From positions 1 through 64,000 of the forward strand of contig JBLDXI010000012.1 in NCBI GenBank assembly GCA_047495785.1: a stretch of 64,000 nucleotides of DNA, read 5' to 3'. The position numbers and the translations under genes are program-made. The stretch comes from Lepidodermella squamata (lineage: Eukaryota > Gastrotricha). Positions 19,121 to 29,985 of the stretch are shown piece after piece. Numbering within the stretch: position 1 is the stretch's first letter; every line of letters starts with the position of its first letter. The notes beneath the pieces are model-generated. The model was not told the origin of the DNA. It ran no database searches and saw nothing but the letters and a program-made list of their open reading frames with translations.

Positions 19121-20483
19121 GAAAAGCTATCACGGAAATTATTAAAAAAATCGAACGGACGGATAACAAACCACCCACTATTATTTCGTCTCAGGTATAT
19201 TGATGTAAAAATACACTAAGTTTGATTGGTTGAGGCTTTTAAATATATATTTTCAGACAAAAATATAGTGGCGCAGATCGGTTTCGAAACGCATTTTGCG
19301 TGAAAACAGGAAATGATTGATAATTTAATAAGTCTAAGAGCCAATTTTCGCCCTAAGACGCAACTGCTCCATGACTTCTAGCCGGTCGATTATGATTGAT
19401 TAGAGTAGTCTAGAAGCTATGAATTAAGGAAATAGGTCGTTTTTCGCAAGCCCATGCTGTGTTAAAGCACTGCTTGGAGCTTTAAAAATCAACAAATAAC
19501 TTAGGTTCTGGGCAAAATCGCACTTTCAAGGGTTCAAAATCAGCGCCGAAAATTGAAAATGATGACGAATTTATATCAAATGTATGATTACGAACTTGTA
19601 ACGAATCGCGGGAAATCCGTATGCTACCAAATGTACGTAGAATTTTCCCACGCGCGCAAAATTTTGAACTGATCGATTTTTTGCAAGCAAAAATTCAAAT
19701 AAAATAGCGGGAATATTCTACTTAACATCATAACTTTTTATCCTTTTTTAATATTTTAAAAATTTTAGGTAAGAGTTTTATTTGATTTTTAGCCAATTTG
19801 AAAAGTTTTGGCACAAAGATGGATAGTCATTTACTAATAGGTGATGGGTGTGCCGAGTGGACCCAATAAATTGTCGATTTAGCACTAAATTTGAGGCTTC
19901 AGGCTTGATTTTGACATGATGATTGTTTCGATTACCGAGAAAATTTTTCGGGACAGAAAATATGATAAGGTCAGATCATTTTTCCCACAGGTGAAAGTAT
20001 GAGCCTTACTCAGTTTCATTCGTAGAATATTTTGAACAAACAATTTTCAATTATCCGCCGCTGCTGGAACCCCTTAGTACGAATATCCACAACGTATTTT
20101 TTACTATACCTTGCCTAACCCATGGATCATAGATCGCACCATCACGTGTATTTTCAATATCAGCGATCAGTTTATGAGTTAAAATTCAGCATACACAGCC
20201 GATATCTCTTTCTTGTATTGATTTAACAAATCAGTGATTCCGATATCAGCAGTGCGACGTAAAATTCCGTAAATTTATTTACGAAGCTGAAGGTACCTAA
20301 CATGAAAAACCCGTGGATGTACTACATAATTATTGATCAAGGCTGAAATCACAAAGAATTGGAAACATCGAAAATTCTGGAACTTCTGAATTTTAGAGGT
20401 GCGTTATTTCTTGTTTATTTCCGAAGTTATTAGCTAAAGAAATATGATGAAAATTGATATACTAACATTTATCAAACACATCA
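19121..20483. other. Intergenic with repeat fragments
   Basis: The part at 20010-20100 (CGTAGAATATTTTG...CAATTTTCAATTATCCGCC) matches the right arm of the hairpin element in the protease intron at 32941-33000. The part at 20140-20250 matches GPCR intron 1. No gene is supported. Confidence 0.55.
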
Positions 20484-20894
20484 TTACATGTTAGGTTTAA
20501 TAGCAGCCACCCTAGGCAGTAATTTGTAGCTTTCATTGCGAGTAATCTTGATGTTGAAACGCGGCTTTGGCTTCAATTTCGAACCCGAGTTGTAGTCGAG
20601 GACTACCGGCGCCATTGGCTGATTGGCGCCTTTACTCAACCGCCAAGAATTGTACATTTGCATGCCATTGCCTGCCATGATGCTGCCGGTTCGAGCCATC
20701 TGATTCGGGTAAAAAGCTGAACTGTCCAGCTGCTTATCTTGCTCTTCACTACTACCGTCAACATCAGGATTTTCCAAAGCCTCTTCATTCATGTCGGCTA
20801 GCATCATGTAACCCTGTGATACTTTGAAGAGGCCACTTATCAGCGAAATATTGATGACAATGAGAAGCTGGCAGAACTTTCCAGAGCTAGCCAT
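20484..20894 (-). CDS. Secreted peptide, LxDIND family (PRFNI subgroup)
   Basis: 136 aa from the ATG at 20894. A long signal peptide (LLIVINISLISGLF core, cleavage near residue 28) is followed by YMMLADMNEEALENP, the cluster's N-terminal motif. The middle is acidic then Met/Asn-rich. The C-terminal end PRFNIKITRNESYKLLPR aligns with the 18636-19034 product, which places the two genes as diverged tandem copies. A TATA box (20954-20948) lies 54 nt upstream, and a polyadenylation signal is near 20411. There are no mature-chain cysteines, so any activity must come from a linear or helical peptide. Confidence 0.85.
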   Translation of the reverse strand: MASSGKFCQLLIVINISLISGLFKVSQGYMMLADMNEEALENPDVDGSSEEQDKQLDSSAFYPNQMARTGSIMAGNGMQMYNSWRLSKGANQPMAPVVLDYNSGSKLKPKPRFNIKITRNESYKLLPRVAAIKPNM

Positions 20895-20947
20895 GCTGAA
20901 ATAATTTGTCGCTGAAAAATATGAAATCGCTATAGTTTTCGTCCCAA

Positions 20948-20954
20948 TTATATA
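20948..20954 (-). promoter_or_regulatory. TATA box of the 20484-20894 gene
   Basis: TATATAA on the minus strand, 54 nt upstream of the ATG. Confidence 0.65.
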
Positions 20955-22810
20955 GGAACGTTCAATCAGTCCCTACGTCCTATTTAACCGTATTATCGGA
21001 AAAAATCTGGAAAATGCGGGTATATGACTCAAGTACGATTAAATCGAAGCGTGGCGGCTTTGCCGATGGCTTATCTCAGTTATTTGCTGATTCATAAAAA
21101 ATAATCCCCGCTTTGAAAAAACATGCTATTTTATTATACCGGAAAGTACACTGAATGAGAATTATTGCCACACCTATGACGCGGTAATTAAATAAATTAA
21201 AATCACTATCGCATTAATCTAAAACAACTAATGAGGGAAGATATCCACTTAATTGCTGCTTATGTAAGGATAATTGGGTTTGAGGTAGTTTCATGACCAA
21301 GTTCCGAGGAACATTGAAGAGCTATACGTTACATTCGCGCACAACTAAATCAAAGGTCCTTTACATTTCGATGGAATTTTGTGAAATTCTGTGCCATTTG
21401 CGCCAATGACGTTTATGCCAAGACATTTGCCCGAACGTTAACTGCGCTGAAAATGCCATTCCTACATGCGCATGGTAAAATTTAGCCATTGGGAAATTGA
21501 ATTTCTCTATAGCCCTCGATTCGTTTGGCTGCGCCAAACTTACCCGGGGTTCCAGATCGTGGGGGGGGGGGGGGGATTTTATTTCTCCATGGCTAGCCAT
21601 AGAGTATTCCCTTATTGTTTGTTTTTATTAGCCCGGTTTTTAGAGCAATGGTAAGTTGCGCGATAGCGACACTCGCATTTAGAAATCATATTCCAATTCC
21701 CTTTAAAGTTTCGAAACATTCCAGGGGCCGAACGTACCTTCATGAAGATTCTCAGGAATTTCCGATACAAAAAAATCAACCTCGGTTTATGGAACGAACC
21801 TCGGTTAAAGTATTTGAAAAGTGCATGTCGAAAATCCAAGTCTTTTTTATCATTTTTTGGCGTAATTTATCAACCTGCTGGTTCAACAGGAATATTAGCT
21901 TTCCTTATGAGAATTTTTCTTTACTTACACAGTAACACAGTAACATGAAGGTCCGAAACTAAGGAAAATTGTTCAAAAATTGCAAAAGTTACCCACTTTT
22001 TGTGTGGGTATTTTGGCCGGAGAAAAAAACCGATTTTTTGCGTCTAGATGACGGTAGCTGATCACTTTTCATACCGCAAATTGTACTCAAGAAAATCCTC
22101 GGTTAATTCTCTATAGATAAGTCGAAAAACCGAGGAATTCGATCCGCTCTATCCAAGTAAAAACGATCGGGACGAAGTGGGGTAATGTGGCCGGATGACT
22201 ATTTCACTCGAGAAAACTAGCGAAAACTAGGCCGATGATTCATCGCGGTCACTTTTGGATAACGCGCACATTTTAACGGAAACTTTATTCGACAAAATCG
22301 GTCAAGTTACCCCATAAAATTCAGGAAACTAAAGCTCTTTTGATTCCCGCGCAACAGATTTCAAAGTCCAAGGTATCGTTTGAAAGATGTTGTTGAGAGG
22401 AATCTTTGGGGGAGGAGGGACTAATTTGTCGTTAGGTTAAACAATTCCGAGATATAAACGCTCGAAATCTCGAGGCCCAAAATCGATGCGAAATAATTAC
22501 TAATTTTCGAATTCGGAAAAATGGAGGTTGTAGCATTGGTGCCAATTCCTGCCGTAAAACTAAATTGACATTTTGATAAGGCATGGAAAACCAAACTCGC
22601 CATGAAACTCTTCATCGCTATAATTATACAGTTCAGCATTCTATTCAAAACAGAAGCATGGCTATGATTATTTATTGTCTGCCGTCTGCCACCGTTTCAC
22701 CGGTCAAAGTGTGTTATTTACATATTAATAAGAAATGGTAGCTTCAGGTAAAAATTAAATTTGTTCAATTGACATTCTAGCGACGCGTAGCGCCCATCAT
22801 AGCCGACAAT
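20955..22810. other. Intergenic, contains a poly-G run
   Basis: A run of about 12 G lies near 21560-21573. The short frames here have no start context or recognisable composition. No gene seen. Confidence 0.5.
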
Positions 22811-23056
22811 TTAGGTCCTGCTTCGTTGTTGTAGGCGATGAGCCTGGTTGCCTGGTTGATGAAAACGCGCGTTGGCTCGTCCACTTTTCAGCATCAGCAG
22901 ACGCGCTCGAGATGACGCAGCTGCCGGTTGGTTCAGGCTGAGATCATCCTTCAGATCAGCCATCAGCTGGTAGGCACCAACCTCCGGTGTTGAAAACACG
23001 GCTAGCGAGGCGACTAAAACGAACAGGGCGCACAGCTTAACAATGGAACAGCTCAT
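22811..23056 (-). CDS. Secreted peptide, LxDIND family, short member
   Basis: 81 aa from the ATG at 23056. The signal peptide (LCALFVLVASLAVFSTPEVGA) is followed by YQLMADLKDDLSLNQP, clearly the same motif as the neighbouring genes. The rest is a short basic tail (RARLLMLKSGRANARF, ending QQRSRT) with several Arg clusters that could be processing sites. It lacks the PRFNI block of the two genes to its left, so it may be a truncated or rapidly changed paralogue. Confidence 0.8.
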   Translation of the reverse strand: MSCSIVKLCALFVLVASLAVFSTPEVGAYQLMADLKDDLSLNQPAAASSRARLLMLKSGRANARFHQPGNQAHRLQQRSRT

Positions 23057-24968
23057 TTTTTGTGGGTATAAATTGCTTAAAAAACCTAGTATATCGAATT
23101 AAAAGGTGATAAAATAGTAAAACGCGGCAATTAATTTCCGAGGTCACGAGCATATAATGAGGCGGAAGGAAGGCGGATATTCCGCTTATAGCTCTCAGGG
23201 TGAGTTGCAAAATTTTAAACGCGCTTCTAGAGAAAAAAACATGGGCGATTGAACCATCGGCAAATCGTGCGGAAGAGGTGCGAAGAGAAAAAATTAGCCA
23301 AGAGGTTATTAGCCACGTGCGTCGTGCCAGCAGAATATAATTGAAGTTCGACCGCGCCTTGAGTTTGCGAGGGAGTTCGCTGGCCTGCTAATCAGAAACG
23401 TTTACAACACCGCGTCATCCAAGTTAGCGACAAAAAACGTGATAATTTATACAAATAATGACCCGTTAGTAAGTAAAGCAGTAACATGGCGTGGTGAATT
23501 AAAAATTATGAAAATCAAAATTCGGTGTGGGGGAAATAATATTTGTTGAATCACGGATTAAAATGAAGAAAAATGTTATTTCAGATGTTTACACCTCGAT
23601 ACTTGTTATGCATCAAAGAAAGTGTGTCAAAAAACAAGTAGGTAAATCTATTTTTCAAATTGACATGGGACAATCTGCTAATGGCAAAACAAGTTGTTTT
23701 CATATTTCATCGGCGTCAACTTGTTACTTCCGATAGAAAGCGCAGGATTTCCTGATATCGATTGACTTGCCAAGCCTTGAAGATCTTCAACGATGATCGA
23801 TTCCGTAAAAATTAATTCGGATTTTTGTCGCTATTTCTATCAATTATCCTCTGAAATGAGGTAATCATTACAAGAAATTGAGCGTATTTTTAGTTGAAGA
23901 TTAATATTTTCGTCACTCAGACGTTGACCTTGAAAATCCTCGTTGTTTGAATTTCGCACTCTTGTTCACACAAAAAATGGAAAAATTGTCGTTATTAACC
24001 GTGATGAAATTTTTTTTACGGGGCCAAAAAGGTGACTTGCAATATCGAAGCCACTCATGCGTGGCTAAAACTCTCGCAATCTTTCACCATTCAGCCGGGT
24101 TTCCATGATAAACCGCCGTCAGCTTTTTCAGCAGAAATAAATTATCGACAATTCAGTATTCTTTTTGGAAGACTTAAAAATTGTTGCTATGCCTACCTCA
24201 TTTTATTTGGAAAATTTCAAGTTCATTTCTGCCCTAAAAAACGCTCTGATAGAGATAATTTTTTCCAAATCTCATAACGGGTCACAGCCGATTTTTTTCC
24301 AGCACTGATGTTCAAAAAGATCGAAATCATTTAATCGTTAAAGTACAGGACTTAGAATTAAATTAAAATAAAGTGAAGAGCGCAAGCGCTTGAATGTCAA
24401 GTTCGGAAGTTCTGAGTGAAACCCGAGACAGAAGTATGACGATTTTCGTTCTTTTCGGGTGACAGGTGACACTCGTGTTAACCTGAGTGATATATTTGTC
24501 TGACGGCAAATCGTCAGGACCCATTTTCATCAAATTGTAGTGTTCCACTTTACGGCAGAATTATTTTATAAAAAAAAGTCGGAGCTTCGAAGTTTCCGTT
24601 CTCAAAAAAGCCGAAAACTTGCCGATTTTCGCGATGAGAATTTTCAGTCTTTCACCAAAGCTGCTGTTTACCGATCGGCGACTTCCGTCAAATCCCTGAA
24701 AAAAGACACGTCTATAGCGATTAATAACTCGACGATAGTGTGATCCATTTTATCGATAACCTGTCTGTTGCCTAAATACCTAAATCCCACGCATCCTCAC
24801 CATGCTCGTCATTCGAGTCATGTGCTCTACTAAGTTCGGCGAAAAAACCCGGAAAAAACGGAAGAGAACAGTTAATTATAATGTTCCACTGCATTATTTT
24901 TAGCTGAGGAGCCATTAACATCTAATTATCTAAGCTGTTTATGTCTGAGGAGTAACGAACTTGACTGC
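23057..24968. other. Intergenic, no supported gene
   Basis: Several frames of 60-81 codons occur on both strands, without signal peptides, family matches or promoter context. Nothing else is seen. Confidence 0.45.
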
Positions 24969-24974
24969 TATATA
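24969..24974 (+). promoter_or_regulatory. TATA box of the 25004 gene
   Basis: TATATA lies only 35 nt before the ATG at 25004. Transcription should start near 24990-25000, leaving a leader of roughly 5-15 nt. Confidence 0.65.
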
Positions 24975-25003
24975 CGCTTTAGATCACCTCAGTCTCGCTA
25001 AAA

Positions 25004-25393
25004 ATGAATTTGATTTTCCAACTTTTCCTTACTACGTTTGCTTTCGTTTACGCAGTTTCGGCTTTCGGTTCTTTGAACGACATTTCAGACGACATTGCAG
25101 CTAGCCGAAATTCTGCGGACGCGACGGACGACATCGACGGGGCGGTGCCCTATCGTGAGAATTGGGAATCGCTCAAAAATCTGCTCGCAACTGACCGGCG
25201 AGTTTACAAAATGGTTCAGAACTCGCTAGCCGATCAGCAGACGTTGATAAAACAACGGCGGCAGAAAGCTTTGAAAGAACTGCGCCAACGACTCAATTTA
25301 CATAACGCCACTTCACCGCATGGTAACCGGCGGCGAAAGTTGCGAAAGTTCGAATACGTTCAAATGGTGGAAGAAATAAATTTGCCCCACTGA
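25004..25393 (+). CDS. Secreted peptide, FGSL/LxDIND family
   Basis: 129 aa. A signal peptide (FQLFLTTFAFVYAVSA) is followed by FGSLNDISDDIAAS. An acidic linker leads to a helical middle (RENWESLKNLLATD, RRVYKMVQNSL), a basic helix, and the C-terminal block RRRKLRKFEYVQMVEEINLP. The same N- and C-terminal blocks occur at 27113, 28289 and 31377, making this the founding subgroup of the cluster. There are no cysteines. AATAAA lies at about 25457. The chain could be cut at its basic stretches to release terminal peptides, or act whole as an amphipathic helical protein; the sequence does not decide. Confidence 0.88.
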   Translation: MNLIFQLFLTTFAFVYAVSAFGSLNDISDDIAASRNSADATDDIDGAVPYRENWESLKNLLATDRRVYKMVQNSLADQQTLIKQRRQKALKELRQRLNLHNATSPHGNRRRKLRKFEYVQMVEEINLPH

Positions 25394-27028
25394 ATCTTTA
25401 ACCTTATCCCATTGATTGGAAAATATTACGCTGGATCGGACATTTTTCAAAAGGATTAATAAAATTTTACGCAGGCTTAATTTTTATGGTTAATTCGTGA
25501 CTTTTTCTGAATTGTTTAATTTAATTTGAACTTCGGACTTGTTCAAGTCGTCGAAAAGTTCGCACTGTGGTATATTTTTCGGTTTCGGCCACTTTCAGCT
25601 TCGAGCCATGTGAATTCTTTTAGGCCTTTTTATAGGCGGCGATCTTATAGGCTAGAAAGCCCTCCTGTCGGAAATCGGCGGACCGAGCTGGAGTTTTTCA
25701 AAAAATTGGGTCAAATTCGTTGCAAGTGGGCCCAAGTCATAGCCTGGTTTAGGGAGATCCGGCGAAACTCGTCTCATAAACTCCACTTCCCCAATAGGGA
25801 TTAATACCCTGGTTAATATCGTTAGCGACGTTGAATAACTCGGATTTAGGCTTGTTTACCTCCGTTTCAAGGTGAGAGGTGACAAGTAAAAAGTCTTTTA
25901 TTTTTGCCTCTTCATTTACGCAAAAAGCCGCTTTTTACTCTACATATGTCATATGTAGAGTTCTGCTAAGGTCTCCTCTAGGATTGAAGATCATGATAAA
26001 TCTTTGCAAGAACGACTTGGAACTTGGATCTTTTATGATTGCACTTCATAAGGATCTTTGAAGAAATGAAAAAAGCAGGTCACTGAGGGCATTCACTTGA
26101 AATGAGGGTTATTTTCGAAGCCGTCCAGCAGTCGATAACGTCAGCCTTATCTGACGGAAAATGGCGCAAAGTTTAAAATTGCTCATAATTACATGTGACC
26201 TACTTTTTGCCAGTAGCTTTTTCTATTGCTATGATTCATTTCCAATTCTAAGGATTTGCGACAGGGACCAGTTTCGATTTTTCCCAATTATCGGCGATCA
26301 ACCGGGTGAAATTAGGAATTTTGCTCAAGGGAAAAAGAAGTTTCCCTTCCCAACAACCACCTTAAAACTGGCGAAAACAAGCTTGAGTCCGCCTTTTTCA
26401 AAGACGCTAACGATGTGGCACTCAGACATGGAAAAACTAGTTTTTTCCAGAATTGGAATTTCTTGATATACCCAACTCAAACCGACATGTTTTCACCTGA
26501 TTTTTAAAAACTGTGTAAGACAACAAATTAAGTACTATGTGCCTATTATTATACCTAATGCGAATATTTAGACAGTCGTTAGTCGTTAATGCAAATAATC
26601 GTAATTTAAATTACACTGACACATCATCGCATTATATGATTTGATGTCCTTTACCTGTTAACCCGGTCACTGTTGCTCCAACGAGACCTGAATGAGCCCA
26701 GACCCATACCGGTGATCTTTTCTACCTGTCGGTTTACACAACTCTGATGGCACTTGCAGGTCGGCTATATGTCTGGGTTCTCCGGATTTGATCTAATAGA
26801 CATTAGATTCTTATTCTCGGATTTCCCAATCTCGTGTTATACGAATCCTAGACGGAGACAACTGATTAGTGATGTACCAGACGAATATAGATCACGGATT
26901 TCATATACTCATCTCTTCATGTTGACTTTGTGTCCTTTCAGCCGAATTATTAGGGTAATAGCTTCGGTGACTTGAAATTTTATAATTGAATTAATTGAAT
27001 TAGAATTTTGTAACCCAAGGTTCGGAGA
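25394..27028. other. Intergenic; repeat block and duplicated upstream region
   Basis: The segment 25817-25945 (TAACTCGGATTTAGGCTTGTTT...GCTTTTTACT) matches 39450-39570, so it is a dispersed repeat. The segment 26690-27000 is related to 27880-28150 upstream of the next paralogue. No independent gene is supported. Confidence 0.6.
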
Positions 27029-27036
27029 TATATAGG
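27028..27036 (+). promoter_or_regulatory. TATA box of the 27113 gene
   Basis: ATATATAGG, 77 nt upstream of the ATG. The related position upstream of the 28289 duplicate reads ATATACACT near 28201, so the box is weakened in the copy. Confidence 0.6.
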
Positions 27037-27112
27037 CTGAGCAGATCATGATCTAATCATTTTCTGACGATTTAGAACCGAGTGAAGCTAAGTCTGTTTT
27101 TATCTGCATTTT

Positions 27113-27505
27113 ATGATGATCCTCTACTTGCCTATTCTATTCTCGACTTGCTTCTTCGCAAGCTCTGTCCTGTCATTCGGATCTCTCAGCGATATTTCAG
27201 ACGACATCGCCTTGAGTAAGGACCAAGAGGAACTTTCTCCAAGCGATAACGAGGAAACAGTTGTCCCTGCTCGCTTCAAATGGGACGCTATTCGAAACCT
27301 GAATCTAGCATCTGATCCCAAGGTCTACAAACTAGTGAAGCATGCCCTCGGCAACAAGCTCAAGCGTAGTCGACTGATAGCTCGAAGCAAACTTCGCGAG
27401 CAGTTTGGGCTGGGAAAATCTAACAAAATCACGACAACTCGACGACCTAAATTGCGAAAGTTCGAACGCGTGGAACAAGTCGCCGATATAAACATTGCAG
27501 CCTAA
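27113..27505 (+). CDS. Secreted peptide, FGSL/LxDIND family, tandem copy 1
   Basis: 130 aa. A signal peptide (MMILYLPILFSTCFFASSVLS) is followed by FGSLSDISDDIALS. Next come an acidic segment (KDQEELSPSDNEE), a helical core (KWDAIRNLNLASD, PKVYKLVKHALGN), and a basic region ending in RPKLRKFERVEQVADIN. It is nearly the same as the product of 28289-28678, with changes concentrated in the helical core and basic region. AATAAA follows at about 27537. Its upstream 400 bp is also related to that of the neighbour, showing that gene plus promoter were duplicated together. Confidence 0.88.
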   Translation: MMILYLPILFSTCFFASSVLSFGSLSDISDDIALSKDQEELSPSDNEETVVPARFKWDAIRNLNLASDPKVYKLVKHALGNKLKRSRLIARSKLREQFGLGKSNKITTTRRPKLRKFERVEQVADINIAA

Positions 27506-27651
27506 AAATTTTGCCTAGAACTTGCGTTTTTAGTAACAAATAAAACAAAATGACCGTTAACCATTGGAAAGTTGGGTTTGGCGAATTTTCTAAATTTTCC
27601 ATTCATCAAACAATCAGCGATGTAAAAAATCACAGCAATAGTTACGGTACG

Positions 27652-27840
27652 GCGACAAAACAGCAACCTCGCAAAAGAGCGAATGCGACAAAACAGCAAC
27701 CTCGCAGAAGAGCGAATGCGACAAAACAGCAAATTTTTTATTAAGCGATAAAACAGCTAAAACTTACCATTAAAAGATGCATCGTATTTCTGCTGTTTTG
27801 CCGCAAGTTGAAAAATTTGCTGTTTTGTCGCGTTGGCTGT
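27652..27840. repeat. 33-bp tandem repeat with inverted copies
   Basis: GCGACAAAACAGCAACCTCG-type units start at 27652, 27685 and (partial) 27718. Reverse-complement forms (GCTGTTTTG) recur at about 27793 and 27824. The arrangement could fold into a hairpin and sits between the two tandem secreted-peptide genes. Confidence 0.75.
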
Positions 27841-28288
27841 ATTGGGTATTTGCTGTTATGACGGTCTGCCGGTCACTTTTGTTCCATTCAGACCTGACTC
27901 AGACCGGAACCATACCGGCGACTTGTTTTTCTACCTGCCGGCTTATACACAACTGGCACTTGCAGGTCCTGGATTCTCCGCATTCGATCTAGTCATATCC
28001 TCCCGACGACGATATGCTCCGATTTCCGAATCTCGTGCTACGAATCCTAGATGTAGACAAATTATTCGTGCTGTACCAGACAAATATAGAGCACGAATTT
28101 CACACTCATCTCTTCATCATGTTGGCGTGGTGTCCTTTCAGCGCATCTGTGTGAAGCCTTGATGATTCGAAATTCTATAATCTAGTAATTCAAGGGTCGG
28201 ATATACACTAAGCAGATGCGCATTTTCTGACAGTTTAAAACCGGCGAAACTAAGCCACAATTTGTCAGTATTTATCTGCGTTTTAAAG

Positions 28289-28678
28289 ATGATGATTTAC
28301 TTGCCTATAATTTTCTCGACTTGCTTCTTCGCAAGCTCTGTCTTGTCTTTCGGAGCTCTCAACGATATTTCAGATGACATCGCCTTGAGTAAGGACCAAG
28401 AGGAACTTTCTCCAAGCGACAGCGAGGAAACAGTTGTCCCAGTTCGCTACAATTGGGACGCTATCCGAAACCTGAATCTAGCCTCTGATCTCAAAATCTA
28501 CAAACTCGTACAGCAGGCCCTCGGCAGTAAGCTCAAGCTTGGTCGGCAACTGGCGCTAAGAAAACTTCGCCAGCAGTTGGGGCTTGGAAAATCTATCGAA
28601 AGCGCGGCACCTCGAAGACGCAAATTGCGAAAGTTCGAACGCGTGGAATACGTCGCCGATATAAACATTGCAGCCTAA
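28289..28678 (+). CDS. Secreted peptide, FGSL/LxDIND family, tandem copy 2
   Basis: 129 aa from the first of two adjacent ATGs at 28289; the frame is open further upstream but without another ATG. A signal peptide like that of the 27113 gene is followed by FGALNDISDDIALS. The acidic segment and helical core (YNWDAIRNLNLASD, KIYKLVQQALGSK) are close to the neighbour, and the end is RRKLRKFERVEYVADIN. AATAAA lies at about 28695. It is the youngest visible duplicate in the cluster, so substitutions between the pair should show which residues are under selection. Confidence 0.88.
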   Translation: MMIYLPIIFSTCFFASSVLSFGALNDISDDIALSKDQEELSPSDSEETVVPVRYNWDAIRNLNLASDLKIYKLVQQALGSKLKLGRQLALRKLRQQLGLGKSIESAAPRRRKLRKFERVEYVADINIAA

Positions 28679-28719
28679 ACATTTCGCCTAGTAACTCAAA
28701 TAAAACAAATTAATAATAT

Positions 28720-28870
28720 CTCTCCATTGAGCACTTTTGCTCAATTGCACAACTTGTGCTCAAAATGCTCAATTCGTGCTCAATTCGTGCTCAATTTCTG
28801 CGCAATTTGTGCTCGACGGCGGTCTGAACCTATTGCAAGTGCTCAATTTGTGCGCAACAGCATAACAGGT
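28720..28870. repeat. Degenerate TGCTCAA minisatellite
   Basis: Repeated GTGCTCAATT/TGCGCAATT units of roughly 10-12 bp, rich in TGCTCA. Similar TGCTCA/TGCTTA units make up the right part of each 532-bp repeat that follows. Confidence 0.65.
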
Positions 28871-28918
28871 TCTCATTAAGCACTCCGAAGATTACGAGGA
28901 TGAGTGTGAAGGCATTGG

Positions 28919-29985
28919 TTCGATTCCTGCTCGCGAAAAAAGCTATGAAACTGTGGCCACTGGTTCGCATCCCACCCGTCTCAATGATTTTTTTTTTAAT
29001 TTTTTTTTTAATTTTCCCAATTTTCGTTCAATGGCAAAGGGCTCAATGCGGATTCTGGCAATTTTTAGAACTGCCAAAGTTGCTAAATTGTCAACAAAAG
29101 AAATGAAATTATCGATAAGTTGATTTTTCAATGGAATAGATTTATGAGGAACCAGTGGCGCAATGGATTGCGGCTTTGAAGGCCTTGGCCACTGGTTCGA
29201 TTCCCACCCGCGACTGATTTTTTTCAAAATAAAATTAAGTCATTAGGGATCGGTGCTTAATGTGGTGCTCACGATCTGCTCAAAGGATGCTCGAAGAATG
29301 CTTTAAGCCGCGCAACGTGCTTGAAGAAAGGTCTCGATTCGTGCTCAATGTGCACAACGCTGCTTAAGGGAGCGCTCAACAGTGCTTAACGGAATGCTCA
29401 AAGATGCTCAGCAAAATTGAGCACAGGGTCGCGGTGGTGCACAACGAATGCTCGATTCCTGCTCGCGAAAAAAGCTATGAAACTGTGGCCACTGGTTCGC
29501 ATCCCACCCGTCTCAATGATTTTTTTTTTAATTTTTTTTTTAATTTTCCCAATTTTCGTTCAATGGCAAAGGGCTCAATGCGGATTCTGGCAATTTTTAG
29601 AACTGCCAAAGTTGCTAAATTGTCAACAAAAGAAATGAAATTATCGATAAGTTGATTTTTCAATGGAATAGATTTATGAGGAACCAGTGGCGCAATTGAT
29701 TGCGGCTTTGAAGGCCTTGGCCACTGGTTCGATTCCCACCCGCGACTGATTTTTTTCAAAATAAAATTAAGTCATTAGGGATCGGTGCTTAATGTGGTGC
29801 TCACGATCTGCTCAAAGGATGCTCGAAGAATGCTTTAAGCCGCGCAACGTGCTTGAAGAAAGGTCTCGATTCGTGCTCAATGTGCACAACGCTGCTTAAG
29901 GGAGCGCTCAACAGTGCTTAACGGAATGCTCAAAGATGCTCAGCAAAATTGAGCACAGGGTCGCGGTGGTGCACAACGAATGCTC
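28919..29985. repeat. 532-bp tandem duplication with tRNA-like SINE heads
   Basis: Two almost identical units, 28919-29450 and about 29451-29985; the offset is exactly 532. I noticed a single difference inside the tRNA-like part (CAATGGATT versus CAATTGATT). Each unit carries a tRNA-like sequence (29146-29217 and 29678-29749) with an A-box-like TGGCGCAATGG in the first unit and a perfect B box, GGTTCGATTCC (29194-29204 and 29726-29736), then a T run. The remainder is TGCTCA-rich filler. Near-identity indicates a recent duplication, or an assembly artefact that should be excluded. Frames inside both units are not genes. Confidence 0.85.

Noticed and set aside
21555-21575. Poly-G run as a possible regulatory G-quadruplex
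   Set aside because: A single homopolymer of about 12 G with no gene nearby; it could be a sequencing or assembly slippage site.
28943-29759. Two identical 94-codon minus frames and matching plus frames in the 532-bp repeats
   Set aside because: They lie in repeat DNA including tRNA-like and T-rich parts; their identity reflects the DNA duplication, not coding constraint.
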